DNA of 64,000 nucleotides, taken from the NCBI GenBank assembly GCA_014155875.1, contig JACEFZ010013490.1, forward strand, positions 124,001-188,000, written 5' to 3'. Of the stretch, positions 48,709 to 58,045 are shown piece by piece; position 1 is the stretch's first letter, and each line of letters starts with the position of its first letter. Position numbers and translations under genes: made by a program. Origin of the DNA: Cepaea nemoralis (lineage: Eukaryota; Mollusca; Gastropoda; Stylommatophora; Helicidae). The notes below the pieces were generated by a model. The model was not told the origin of the DNA. It searched no databases and saw only the letters and a list, made by a program, of their open reading frames with translations.

Positions 48709-49776
48709 GTATATAAGTAGACAAACGATAACGACATTTAAGACAAGAGAGCAAACAAAATGTCCAGATAGTTGGCCGACACATATGTGCTTATCAATCC
48801 GTCGTCAAAAGTTCGTTTGTAATCGTTTCCCACAATATGCTGAAATGTCTGTGTTAAATTCTCCGAAATGTCTACAACGCTAGATTGCAAAGCGACTTGT
48901 TGTTTTGTTGAGTGGTTACTTCATTTCGCGTTGTGATCACCAGTTCCACCTGTCGGAAACGTTGACGGTAAATAGTAATTATCCAAAGTGTTCTTTCGAT
49001 TGTCGTACAAATTGAAGATGATGGTAATTATCCCAAAATGTTCTGGATTGCCGTTTAAAGACAAAGTTCAAATGAAAAATTGGCCGCAAATGCCCAGTGC
49101 TTTAACCCTGTACCGTCAGTTCTTTTTGGCAACTGTATGCACCCTTGTGTGCGGTGATGACACGTTAAAAATGTTCGCTCATAACAAGGTAATGATCACA
49201 AAGGGATTTTAACAAAGACGAACACTAAAGTCTGGTTTTCTTCAAAACAACTTGTTTATCCAGTTCCCCTATGGAAAACTCTCAGCAACTTTCCGCTGTC
49301 CCCAACCTTGACCCGCAGGTCAACTTCAGTACTCTATTAATTCCGTGGAAAACACACTTACTCTGTCTGTAAAATGACCGGACACCTTTCCGTCATTCAC
49401 AAACACTTTCCACACAACCTCTCAGCCCCGACACGGCTGTGAACAAAGTAATGTCGGAAATTCTCCGTTATCCACAAGACCCTGTCCGTCGAATCAGCGA
49501 CTGTAAATTTTCTCTGTTTACAATTTCTCGTACCTCTCCCCCTTCCCGAGAGAGTATTATAAAACATGTACTTCCCCAGTACCTGGACACTGGTGTATCC
49601 ACCCATCCTATTTGCTGAGTCAACCAATCTTGAACTGTCGACCTGCGAACACACAGTGCGCTTGTCTCGCACACACACCTGTCAATATCTTTGAATTTCA
49701 ATCCTGTCTTTATCACAGCGATACTGTCCAATGTGATGCTCCTCTCTTGTCGCAAATACCGTTTTTGTTCACGCGA
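47880..49776 (-). other. Leader and unmatched part of the 5' LTR
   Basis: No coding region is supported. It contains (TA)n at 48627-48701. The part from about 49200 to 49776 should be the rest of the 5' LTR (lower U3, R, U5) but shares nothing visible with 44363-44976. A primer-binding site could not be placed. Confidence 0.4.
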
Positions 49777-49987
49777 CTTTTAACGACCTGACCCGCAGTC
49801 GGTCTCTTCTCTCACTCACCTTTCAAGTCTCCTGACTTCACACAACACTCAACTGTCTTTCGCCCCATCCACCTCTAGGGGTATCCACTCACACCCGCCC
49901 CATTATTTCTTCAGGGTTGATTGTTTTTCTCGTAGTCCCGCTACACAGGTCACTCATCTCAATGTCAATGACCCAGGCATATGTCAC
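49777..49987 (-). repeat. 5' LTR, 5' part of U3
   Basis: 211 bases matching 44977-45184. Differences are a handful of substitutions and three one-base insertions. Its right edge (TGTCA at 49983-49987) is the outer end of the element. Confidence 0.85.
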
Positions 49988-50717
49988 ACACCAATGTAAA
50001 TATGATTAAAGCAGGGGTGGACCAACACGAGGCCCGCGTGCCGCATGCGGCCCGCCGGGAGTGATGTTGCGGCCCGCTGAGCTAGGTCAGATGAACATAA
50101 ATGTTAACTGTTTTGTACATATCTCCAAAAGAACATTACATCATGACTCGTTCGTATCATATATTGTTAAATTATTGCTAAGAGAAATATGAAATATCTC
50201 GCATTTTTGGAAAAATTCATTGATTTTGAGCTATTTTAAATATCCCGCATTTTGGGGAAAATTCGTAGATATTAGCTATTTCAAATATCCCGCTATGTGA
50301 CATCTCAAGGTTACTTAGTTTTATGTCCGACGCTAGTTGGTGATAACATTTAATATCAGACGTCAACTTCTGATATATATGGTCTGTGGTCTTCGGCGTC
50401 TTCGGGGAGCTCACAACGCTGTCGGACTCATACTCAATACTACTTTCAGACCAGCTTGCCAAAGTTCAGTGTTATTAAGTAGTATCGTTCTATTATCGCC
50501 ACTGCGTATAGAGAGATTTTGCTATCGACATTAAAATACATATTTATCACATTTCAAACTACTTTAACCAAGTATCCTGTCTACCATATCGATTCTATAG
50601 GTGAGCCGTTTCTATAGGTGAACCGTTTTATTTATGTAATTTAAATTAATTTATTAATATTAATTAGTAATACCCGTGGTGTATTATTTTTTTTCCAGTT
50701 AAAAACGAAGACCTACA

Positions 50718-51005
50718 ATGGCGTCAGCTAGTAAATACGTTGGACCAAAGAAGAGAAGAATAGCATATGAATTAAGACGTTTTTAAGACAGGTGGACTAT
50801 AAACAATGTTTTTTCGTGGAAATTAAAACAAAGCCCATATGCGTGATATGCAACGAATCTGTTTCTGTTTTGAAAGAGTATAACATCAAAGATTAAACAT
50901 GCAAATAAGTTTGATAGTACAGAGGGCAATTTCAACAAGACCAATAAATGACTTTAAAAAAAGCATTCTGCACAGATATTTATATTTACTAGAGCGGGTT
51001 CAGAG
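50718..51005 (+). pseudogene. hAT transposase N-terminus (BED-type zinc finger region), broken
   Basis: The ATG at 50718 starts MASASKYVGPKKRRIAYELR. A TAA follows two codons later. In other frames the expected text continues, with FFVEIKTKP-like residues and ICVICNESVSVLKEYNIK, the C-x2-C half of a BED-like zinc finger. A deletion then removes the His half. It resembles GTF2IRD2/ZBED-type hAT transposases. At least three frame lesions show it is non-functional. Confidence 0.75.
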
Positions 51006-51017
51006 TCAACATGTTAT

Positions 51018-51636
51018 TCAAAACAATGTTTTCCCGTAGTGAATTTGAATAACGAAGACACAAACAATAGATTGCACGATTTATTGCCTGGCATATTTCG
51101 CTGCATCTCGTCAGGTACATACTGCAGAACTCACACAACTTACGTGAAATTAACTAGATAAATCCTTCAAGTTGAAATATACACAATTTCGCACAGTAAT
51201 GTCGATTGTCTACCACGGTAATTTTAAGCTGACTAACATGTCTTTCTGTTTACACAATTCTGGCTTGCGTTGATAGATCATAATTGCTTCTGCAAATTTT
51301 AACAAGCGAGTATTCTGTGTTCTAAACAACACGCGAAATGCAGTCTCTCTGGACACAACATGGCGACTGGCAACAATGTGCTTGCCGATTGAAGACGCCG
51401 GGAGCTTCCGGTGTGTCGGCTCCTCGTGGCTATCATCTCCTGTGTGTTGTATCTTGTTGACCCATTGAGGTATGTGTTCTAACACCCGTTTGTTAAGCTG
51501 TCTCTCCGTTCGGCCAATGTAAACGGCCTGGCATCTACATGTGAATTGGTAAATACAATTGTTTGTGGCGTACAGAGGAACAGGCTCTTGACTGTTGTGT
51601 AGGAATGGGTACGGTTTTACATCTAATGACTGGAGT
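51018..51636 (-). pseudogene. Inverted partial Penelope copy
   Basis: Reverse complement of the element from inside the end of the RT-EN frame through the stop codon and junction region to about 30 codons into the next copy. It forms a palindrome of about 600-base arms with 51637-52226, centred near 51622. The minus-strand frame 51698-51210 carries the whole GIY-YIG C-terminus. A one-base loss near 51590 distinguishes it from the direct copies. Confidence 0.9.
51072..51122 (-). ncRNA. Hammerhead ribozyme-like motif (inverted copy)
   Basis: Reverse complement of the motif at 52122-52172, with the same CTGACGA and GAAA boxes. It lies in the inverted partial copy. Confidence 0.6.
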
Positions 51637-52037
51637 TGCCTACACCAACAGTCAAAGAGCCTGTTCCTCTGTACGCCACAAACAATTGTATTTACCAATT
51701 CACATGTAGATGCCAGGCCGTTTACATTGGCCGAACGGAGAGACAGCTTAACAAACGGGTGTTAGAACACATACCTCAATGGGTCAACAAGATACAACAC
51801 ACAGGAGATGATAGCCACGAGGAGCCGACACACCGGAAGCTCCCGGCGTCTTCAATCGGCAAGCACATTGTTGCCAGTCGCCATGTTGTGTCCAGAGAGA
51901 CTGCATTTCGCGTGTTGTTTAGAACACAGAATACTCGCTTGTTAAAATTTGCAGAAGCAATTATGATCTATCAACGCAAGCCAGAATTGTGTAAACAGAA
52001 AGACATGTTAGTCAGCTTAAAATTACCGTGGTAGACA
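51637..52037 (+). pseudogene. Direct partial Penelope copy, endonuclease end only
   Basis: Identical in text to 54247-54642 of the first full copy, including the last 132 codons and the TAG stop at about 52032-52034. It supplies the upstream junction region (pseudo-LTR) for the first full copy. Confidence 0.9.
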
Positions 52038-52121
52038 ATCGACATTACTGTGCGAAATTGTGTATATTTCAACTTGAAGGATTTATCTAGTTAATTTCAC
52101 GTAAGTTGTGTGAGTTCTGCA

Positions 52122-52172
52122 GTATGTACCTGACGAGATGCAGCGAAATATGCCAGGCAATAAATCGTGCAA
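52122..52172 (+). ncRNA. Hammerhead ribozyme-like motif, junction 1
   Basis: The core CTGACGA (52130-52136) and GAAA (52145-52148) are separated by the 8-base GATGCAGC, a very short stem II. Stem I can form between ATGTAC just before the core and GTGCA just after the predicted cleavage site (after C at 52166). Stem III is minimal (an A-U and U-A pair closing TAUGCC-type loop sequence). Penelope-like elements are known to carry such minimal type I hammerheads, which often work as dimers. Activity here is inferred only. Confidence 0.65.
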
Positions 52173-54639
52173 TCTATTGTTTGTGTCTTCGTTATTCAAA
52201 TTCACTACGGGAAAACATTGTTTTGAATTTCTCAAACGTCGCCTCCCATTACCAACTGTGAAGCGATTAGATGGATTACTCAAGCTGAAGTGTAAGATAT
52301 CGCTACAGGATTGTCGATTGAGATTTCTCGAGGAATGCCTAAGGACGGGGATATTTCCTCACCGGTATTTCAGATCTCTGAGGACGGACAGAATATGTCC
52401 GACAAGAAAAAACCTGAGACGACTGACAAAAAACCAGATAGAAGAAACCCAGTCCAAGCTGGCCAACTTGAAGCGCACACACAGTTCTGCCTACTACGTC
52501 ACCCAAGAATTGAGTTTGTATGGCTACTTGAAGTTCACGAAATTCTGTACAGAAGCAGTGTACAAGGTGAAAATCGCAGAGAATGCTCGCCTCAACAAAT
52601 CACTGAGCACTGAAAAGGTAACAACGTCAGTACTAGACAACCCAGAGAAGTATGTGAGGAACTTATCGTCATACGTACTCAACAACATTGAAACAGAGGC
52701 CCTTGCATACGGATTAAAATTATGCATAAAGCCTAAACACATCAATCGTGTTGAGTCGCAAGCACAGTTTGAAATGTTGTTTGATCAAGTCTCCAAGTTA
52801 TCACCTACCTCTGCTGATTCGGTCGGGTGGCTGAAGGCCAAACTGGTAGATTTAGAACACCAGTATCGCACAACACCCTCTAAACAGACGTGTCCGCTGA
52901 CCAACGAACACCTTACTGCCTTAAAAGCGTTAAAGGCTAACAAAACCCTCGTCATACTGAAACCTGACAAAGGGAGCGGTACAGTACTGATGGACATGTC
53001 AGATTACCAGAGAAAAATGGATGTAATATTGTCAGACGAATCCAAATTCAGGATAGATCAAAAAGTAAACAAGTCGGAGGACCTGGATGCTATAATGAGG
53101 AAAGAGATCCAGTCACTTGTGAATGCGGGACTCATCAGTGAGGCCACTGCAAAAACGCTCACACCACGCGGCTCGCACACTCCTCAGATGTACGGTCTAC
53201 CCAAACTTCACAAGCCCGGCATCCCGCTAAGACCTATCCTGTCCATGGTTAACTCTGCACAACACCGAATGGCGAGATGGTTAGCCGAAATGTTAAAACC
53301 AGTACGACAGTCCTTCGATCCAAAAATACTCAGAGATACATTCCAACTGGTGGAATTATTGGATACTATGGACATAAATAACAAACACATGGCATCCATG
53401 GATATAGCCTCCCTATTCACTAACGTTCCATTAGAGGAGACAGTGAAAATAATAAGGGAACGCATTGAAGACAAACAACTAAAATTAGGCATACCAACAC
53501 CTATTCTGGAGAGGCTACTACTACTATGTACCGCCAACATCCTATTCAATTTTCAAACTAAGTCATACCGCCAAATTGACGGAGTGGCCATGGGGAGTCC
53601 TCTTGGTCCTATTCTAGCGGACATCTTCATGGCACACTTAGAAGAAAAGAGATCCTCAGACATCAACAACTTGGCCTTTTACCGGCGTTATGTGGACGAT
53701 ATACTAATCATCACCACAGACGAGCTACAAGCAACATCGTTTCAGGCCACAATGAACAAGACGCATAAAAACATCTCTCTATCTATGGAACACGAACACA
53801 ACGAAGCGTTACCGTTCCTAGATATTCTAATGAGACGTAGAGCAGACGGCACAATTCAAAGATCGGTGTATCGCAAAGAAACATGGACTGGCCAATACCT
53901 AAATTTTCAGAGCTTCACACCTGTCCAGTACAAACGGGGCTTAGTACGGACCTTGTTTGACCGTGCTAGAAAGATATGCACCCAGGACACACTGACAGAG
54001 GAATTTGAAACTCTGAAGAATGTCTTAAACCTGAATGGGTACTCCACAGGATTTATAAAGCGCCATTGCCAACAGCCCAAACCCAAAGCAGACGTAACTA
54101 CAGTCCCTAAACTCAAGGTATTCATCCAGCTAACCTTTCGAGGGGATGACGTAATGCAACGTCTACAAGACCGGCTTACTACAGCAGTAGGTCAAACATT
54201 CTGTGCGGCAACTCCAGTCATTAGATGTAAAACCGTACCCATTCCTACACCAACAGTCAAAGAGCCTGTTCCTCTGTACGCCACAAACAATTGTATTTAC
54301 CAATTCACATGTAGATGCCAGGCCGTTTACATTGGCCGAACGGAGAGACAGCTTAACAAACGGGTGTTAGAACACATACCTCAATGGGTCAACAAGATAC
54401 AACACACAGGAGATGATAGCCACGAGGAGCCGACACACCGGAAGCTCCCGGCGTCTTCAATCGGCAAGCACATTGTTGCCAGTCGCCATGTTGTGTCCAG
54501 AGAGACTGCATTTCGCGTGTTGTTTAGAACACAGAATACTCGCTTGTTAAAATTTGCAGAAGCAATTATGATCTATCAACGCAAGCCAGAATTGTGTAAA
54601 CAGAAAGACATGTTAGTCAGCTTAAAATTACCGTGGTAG
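52138..54639 (+). CDS. Penelope RT with GIY-YIG endonuclease, copy 1
   Basis: An intact frame of 833 codons. The N-terminal 250 residues are basic. Reverse transcriptase motifs follow: KPDKGSGTV (about residue 275), MYGLPKLHKPG (about 350), SMDIASLFTNVP (about 419), GVAMGSPLGP (about 485), YRRYVDDILII with the YVDD catalytic box (about 517), and FLDILMRR. The C-terminus has a GIY-YIG nuclease (CIYQFTCRCQAVYIGRTERQ at about 718-737, a following Arg/Glu-His segment, and an AEAIMIYQRKPEL end), with a Cys pair in its zinc-like segment. Together these cut DNA and copy the RNA into the break. Start choice is uncertain: the only early ATGs (52138 and 52150) lie within the hammerhead motif, upstream of its predicted cleavage site, and no other Met occurs for over 200 residues. 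Codons and motifs look undamaged, so the copy may be active. Confidence 0.93.
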   Translation: MQRNMPGNKSCNLLFVSSLFKFTTGKHCFEFLKRRLPLPTVKRLDGLLKLKCKISLQDCRLRFLEECLRTGIFPHRYFRSLRTDRICPTRKNLRRLTKNQIEETQSKLANLKRTHSSAYYVTQELSLYGYLKFTKFCTEAVYKVKIAENARLNKSLSTEKVTTSVLDNPEKYVRNLSSYVLNNIETEALAYGLKLCIKPKHINRVESQAQFEMLFDQVSKLSPTSADSVGWLKAKLVDLEHQYRTTPSKQTCPLTNEHLTALKALKANKTLVILKPDKGSGTVLMDMSDYQRKMDVILSDESKFRIDQKVNKSEDLDAIMRKEIQSLVNAGLISEATAKTLTPRGSHTPQMYGLPKLHKPGIPLRPILSMVNSAQHRMARWLAEMLKPVRQSFDPKILRDTFQLVELLDTMDINNKHMASMDIASLFTNVPLEETVKIIRERIEDKQLKLGIPTPILERLLLLCTANILFNFQTKSYRQIDGVAMGSPLGPILADIFMAHLEEKRSSDINNLAFYRRYVDDILIITTDELQATSFQATMNKTHKNISLSMEHEHNEALPFLDILMRRRADGTIQRSVYRKETWTGQYLNFQSFTPVQYKRGLVRTLFDRARKICTQDTLTEEFETLKNVLNLNGYSTGFIKRHCQQPKPKADVTTVPKLKVFIQLTFRGDDVMQRLQDRLTTAVGQTFCAATPVIRCKTVPIPTPTVKEPVPLYATNNCIYQFTCRCQAVYIGRTERQLNKRVLEHIPQWVNKIQHTGDDSHEEPTHRKLPASSIGKHIVASRHVVSRETAFRVLFRTQNTRLLKFAEAIMIYQRKPELCKQKDMLVSLKLPW

Positions 54640-54726
54640 ACAATCGACATTACTGTGCGAAATTGTGTATATTTCAACTTGAAGGATTTATCTAGTTAAT
54701 TTCACGTAAGTTGTGTGAGTTCTGCA

Positions 54727-54777
54727 GTATGTACCTGACGAGATGCAGCGAAATATGCCAGGCAATAAATCGTGCAA
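54727..54777 (+). ncRNA. Hammerhead ribozyme-like motif, junction 2
   Basis: Same text as at 52122-52172, shifted by 2605 bases (CTGACGA at 54735-54741), between the two full copies. Confidence 0.65.
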
Positions 54778-57244
54778 TCTATTGTTTGTGTCTTCGTTAT
54801 TCAAATTCACTACGGGAAAACATTGTTTTGAATTTCTCAAACGTCGCCTCCCATTACCAACTGTGAAGCGATTAGATGGATTACTCAAGCTGAAGTGTAA
54901 GATATCGCTACAGGATTGTCGATTGAGATTTCTCGAGGAATGCCTAAGGACGGGGATATTTCCTCACCGGTATTTCAGATCTCTGAGGACGGACAGAATA
55001 TGTCCGACAAGAAAAAACCTGAGACGACTGACAAAAAACCAGATAGAAGAAACCCAGTCCAAGCTGGCCAACTTGAAGCGCACACACAGTTCTGCCTACT
55101 ACGTCACCCAAGAATTGAGTTTGTATGGCTACTTGAAGTTCACGAAATTCTGTACAGAAGCAGTGTACAAGGTGAAAATCGCAGAGAATGCTCGCCTCAA
55201 CAAATCACTGAGCACTGAAAAGGTAACAACGTCAGTACTAGACAACCCAGAGAAGTATGTGAGGAACTTATCGTCATACGTACTCAACAACATTGAAACA
55301 GAGGCCCTTGCATACGGATTAAAATTATGCATAAAGCCTAAACACATCAATCGTGTTGAGTCGCAAGCACAGTTTGAAATGTTGTTTGATCAAGTCTCCA
55401 AGTTATCACCTACCTCTGCTGATTCGGTCGGGTGGCTGAAGGCCAAACTGGTAGATTTAGAACACCAGTATCGCACAACACCCTCTAAACAGACGTGTCC
55501 GCTGACCAACGAACACCTTACTGCCTTAAAAGCGTTAAAGGCTAACAAAACCCTCGTCATACTGAAACCTGACAAAGGGAGCGGTACAGTACTGATGGAC
55601 ATGTCAGATTACCAGAGAAAAATGGATGTAATATTGTCAGACGAATCCAAATTCAGGATAGATCAAAAAGTAAACAAGTCGGAGGACCTGGATGCTATAA
55701 TGAGGAAAGAGATCCAGTCACTTGTGAATGCGGGACTCATCAGTGAGGCCACTGCAAAAACGCTCACACCACGCGGCTCGCACACTCCTCAGATGTACGG
55801 TCTACCCAAACTTCACAAGCCCGGCATCCCGCTAAGACCTATCCTGTCCATGGTTAACTCTGCACAACACCGAATGGCGAGATGGTTAGCCGAAATGTTA
55901 AAACCAGTACGACAGTCCTTCGATCCAAAAATACTCAGAGATACATTCCAACTGGTGGAATTATTGGATACTATGGACATAAATAACAAACACATGGCAT
56001 CCATGGATATAGCCTCCCTATTCACTAACGTTCCATTAGAGGAGACAGTGAAAATAATAAGGGAACGCATTGAAGACAAACAACTAAAATTAGGCATACC
56101 AACACCTATTCTGGAGAGGCTACTACTACTATGTACCGCCAACATCCTATTCAATTTTCAAACTAAGTCATACCGCCAAATTGACGGAGTGGCCATGGGG
56201 AGTCCTCTTGGTCCTATTCTAGCGGACATCTTCATGGCACACTTAGAAGAAAAGAGATCCTCAGACATCAACAACTTGGCCTTTTACCGGCGTTATGTGG
56301 ACGATATACTAATCATCACCACAGACGAGCTACAAGCAACATCGTTTCAGGCCACAATGAACAAGACGCATAAAAACATCTCTCTATCTATGGAACACGA
56401 ACACAACGAAGCGTTACCGTTCCTAGATATTCTAATGAGACGTAGAGCAGACGGCACAATTCAAAGATCGGTGTATCGCAAAGAAACATGGACTGGCCAA
56501 TACCTAAATTTTCAGAGCTTCACACCTGTCCAGTACAAACGGGGCTTAGTACGGACCTTGTTTGACCGTGCTAGAAAGATATGCACCCAGGACACACTGA
56601 CAGAGGAATTTGAAACTCTGAAGAATGTCTTAAACCTGAATGGGTACTCCACAGGATTTATAAAGCGCCATTGCCAACAGCCCAAACCCAAAGCAGACGT
56701 AACTACAGTCCCTAAACTCAAGGTATTCATCCAGCTAACCTTTCGAGGGGATGACGTAATGCAACGTCTACAAGACCGGCTTACTACAGCAGTAGGTCAA
56801 ACATTCTGTGCGGCAACTCCAGTCATTAGATGTAAAACCGTACCCATTCCTACACCAACAGTCAAAGAGCCTGTTCCTCTGTACGCCACAAACAATTGTA
56901 TTTACCAATTCACATGTAGATGCCAGGCCGTTTACATTGGCCGAACGGAGAGACAGCTTAACAAACGGGTGTTAGAACACATACCTCAATGGGTCAACAA
57001 GATACAACACACAGGAGATGATAGCCACGAGGAGCCGACACACCGGAAGCTCCCGGCGTCTTCAATCGGCAAGCACATTGTTGCCAGTCGCCATGTTGTG
57101 TCCAGAGAGACTGCATTTCGCGTGTTGTTTAGAACACAGAATACTCGCTTGTTAAAATTTGCAGAAGCAATTATGATCTATCAACGCAAGCCAGAATTGT
57201 GTAAACAGAAAGACATGTTAGTCAGCTTAAAATTACCGTGGTAG
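54743..57244 (+). CDS. Penelope RT with GIY-YIG endonuclease, copy 2
   Basis: A second intact 833-codon frame, identical in protein sequence to copy 1 and in direct tandem with it, 103 bases after the stop of copy 1. All RT and GIY-YIG motifs are present (YVDD near residue 517, VYIGRTERQ near 729). The same start-codon conflict with the overlapping hammerhead motif applies. Perfect identity over 2.6 kb means either very recent duplication during insertion or an assembly duplication. Confidence 0.93.
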   Translation: MQRNMPGNKSCNLLFVSSLFKFTTGKHCFEFLKRRLPLPTVKRLDGLLKLKCKISLQDCRLRFLEECLRTGIFPHRYFRSLRTDRICPTRKNLRRLTKNQIEETQSKLANLKRTHSSAYYVTQELSLYGYLKFTKFCTEAVYKVKIAENARLNKSLSTEKVTTSVLDNPEKYVRNLSSYVLNNIETEALAYGLKLCIKPKHINRVESQAQFEMLFDQVSKLSPTSADSVGWLKAKLVDLEHQYRTTPSKQTCPLTNEHLTALKALKANKTLVILKPDKGSGTVLMDMSDYQRKMDVILSDESKFRIDQKVNKSEDLDAIMRKEIQSLVNAGLISEATAKTLTPRGSHTPQMYGLPKLHKPGIPLRPILSMVNSAQHRMARWLAEMLKPVRQSFDPKILRDTFQLVELLDTMDINNKHMASMDIASLFTNVPLEETVKIIRERIEDKQLKLGIPTPILERLLLLCTANILFNFQTKSYRQIDGVAMGSPLGPILADIFMAHLEEKRSSDINNLAFYRRYVDDILIITTDELQATSFQATMNKTHKNISLSMEHEHNEALPFLDILMRRRADGTIQRSVYRKETWTGQYLNFQSFTPVQYKRGLVRTLFDRARKICTQDTLTEEFETLKNVLNLNGYSTGFIKRHCQQPKPKADVTTVPKLKVFIQLTFRGDDVMQRLQDRLTTAVGQTFCAATPVIRCKTVPIPTPTVKEPVPLYATNNCIYQFTCRCQAVYIGRTERQLNKRVLEHIPQWVNKIQHTGDDSHEEPTHRKLPASSIGKHIVASRHVVSRETAFRVLFRTQNTRLLKFAEAIMIYQRKPELCKQKDMLVSLKLPW

Positions 57245-57331
57245 ACAATCGACATTACTGTGCGAAATTGTGTATATTTCAACTTGAAGGATTTATCTAG
57301 TTAATTTCACGTAAGTTGTGTGAGTTCTGCA

Positions 57332-57382
57332 GTATGTACCTGACGAGATGCAGCGAAATATGCCAGGCAATAAATCGTGCAA
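57332..57382 (+). ncRNA. Hammerhead ribozyme-like motif, terminal copy
   Basis: CTGACGA at 57340-57346 and GAAA at 57355-57358, in the short terminal piece after copy 2. The element ends at 57411, about 35 bases beyond the predicted cleavage site. Confidence 0.65.
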
Positions 57383-57423
57383 TCTATTGTTTGTGTCTTC
57401 GTTATTCAAAATCAACATGTTAT

Positions 57424-58045
57424 GTAAAAGCTAGTTATGCGGTAGCCATGATACTAGCAAACAAAGCCGCAGCCATATTCAGATGGTGAAATGGGTAAGG
57501 AATGTTTGGAGAGAGTCGTTGAAATGTTGTGACCAGAAAAGAAGGATTTCTCAAAAAAATAAGTCTGTTTCGTCAGACTATTACTAGGCGGTTGGACGAC
57601 ATTGGAAAACATATTGAAGATAATTTGAAAAGTCGAGCATCCGTGTTTATATGTAATGCTCTAGCATTGGATGAAAGCACAGATATGGCAGATACTGCCC
57701 AGCTGGCAATTTTTATCAGGGGTGTTGATGTCCATTTAAAAAAGACAGAAGAATTAGCGGCACTGTATCCACTTAAGGACACTACTAAGTCACGAGATGT
57801 GTTGGAAGTAGTTACATCGACATTGAATCGCTTTTCGTTACAACTTAACAACTTATCGGGCTTAAAAACGGATGGTGCTCCAGCAATGTTTGGGAAACAC
57901 GAAAGTTTTGTAAAATTGATTGAAAATGAGGTCTCCAAAGTCGGTAATACTTCAATGCTAAATTTTCATTGCATTATTCATCGGTAGAATTTATGTTCGA
58001 AGTCCCTCAAAATGGACCATGTCATGAAAGTGGTCATAAAAACAG
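57424..58045 (+). pseudogene. hAT transposase middle part, broken
   Basis: Continues the transposase after the Penelope insertion: VKASYAVAMILANKAAAIF, then after a frameshift KECLERVVEML and a TGA. An open frame follows at about 57529-57987 with ITRRLDDIGKHIEDNL, ALALDESTDMADTAQLAIFI and LKTDGAPAMFGK, which includes the conserved LDES-D acidic block of hAT transposases. After a stop at 57985-57987 a few more residues (LCSKSLKMDHVMKVV) are readable before similarity stops near 58045. The RNase-H-fold C-terminus and dimerisation region are absent. Confidence 0.8.

Larger units (their letters stand above)
44977..49987 (-). mobile_element. Decayed non-autonomous gypsy-type LTR retrotransposon
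   Basis: Read on the minus strand, the order is 5' LTR start (49987), leader, gag, zinc knuckles, protease, the start of an integrase, a polypurine tract (45210-45185) and the 3' LTR start (45184). No reverse transcriptase, RNase H or integrase core is present. A protease followed directly by an integrase N-terminal region suggests the Gmr1-like order, in which integrase precedes RT. In that case a single 3' deletion explains everything missing. The reading frames are broken in several places. Outer limits are only certain on the right (TGACATATGCC on the minus strand at 49987). Confidence 0.75.
51018..57411 (+). mobile_element. Penelope-like element cluster (inverted partial, partial, two full tandem copies)
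   Basis: The insertion is bounded by the 12-bp direct repeat TCAACATGTTAT (51006-51017 and 57412-57423). Inside, 51018-51636 is an inverted partial copy. A direct partial copy follows (51637-52137), then two full copies with a period of 2605 bases (52138-54742 and 54743-57347), and a short terminal piece ending inside the next copy start. Tandem copies, a terminal inverted fragment and ribozyme motifs at the junctions are known hallmarks of Penelope-like elements. The two full copies encode identical proteins and I found no nucleotide difference at the places I compared, so the insertion is very recent. Confidence 0.93.
50012..58045 (+). mobile_element. hAT-family DNA transposon, dead, split by a Penelope insertion
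   Basis: The left terminus CAGGGGTGGACCAACACG at 50012, followed by GGCCCGC-rich text, is typical of the hAT-Charlie type found in animals. The transposase is in two parts, 50718-51005 and 57424-58045. They join across the 6.4-kb Penelope insertion at a 12-bp duplication. The 3' half of the transposase and the right terminus are missing: the similarity ends at about 58045, where unrelated sequence begins. Confidence 0.8.
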
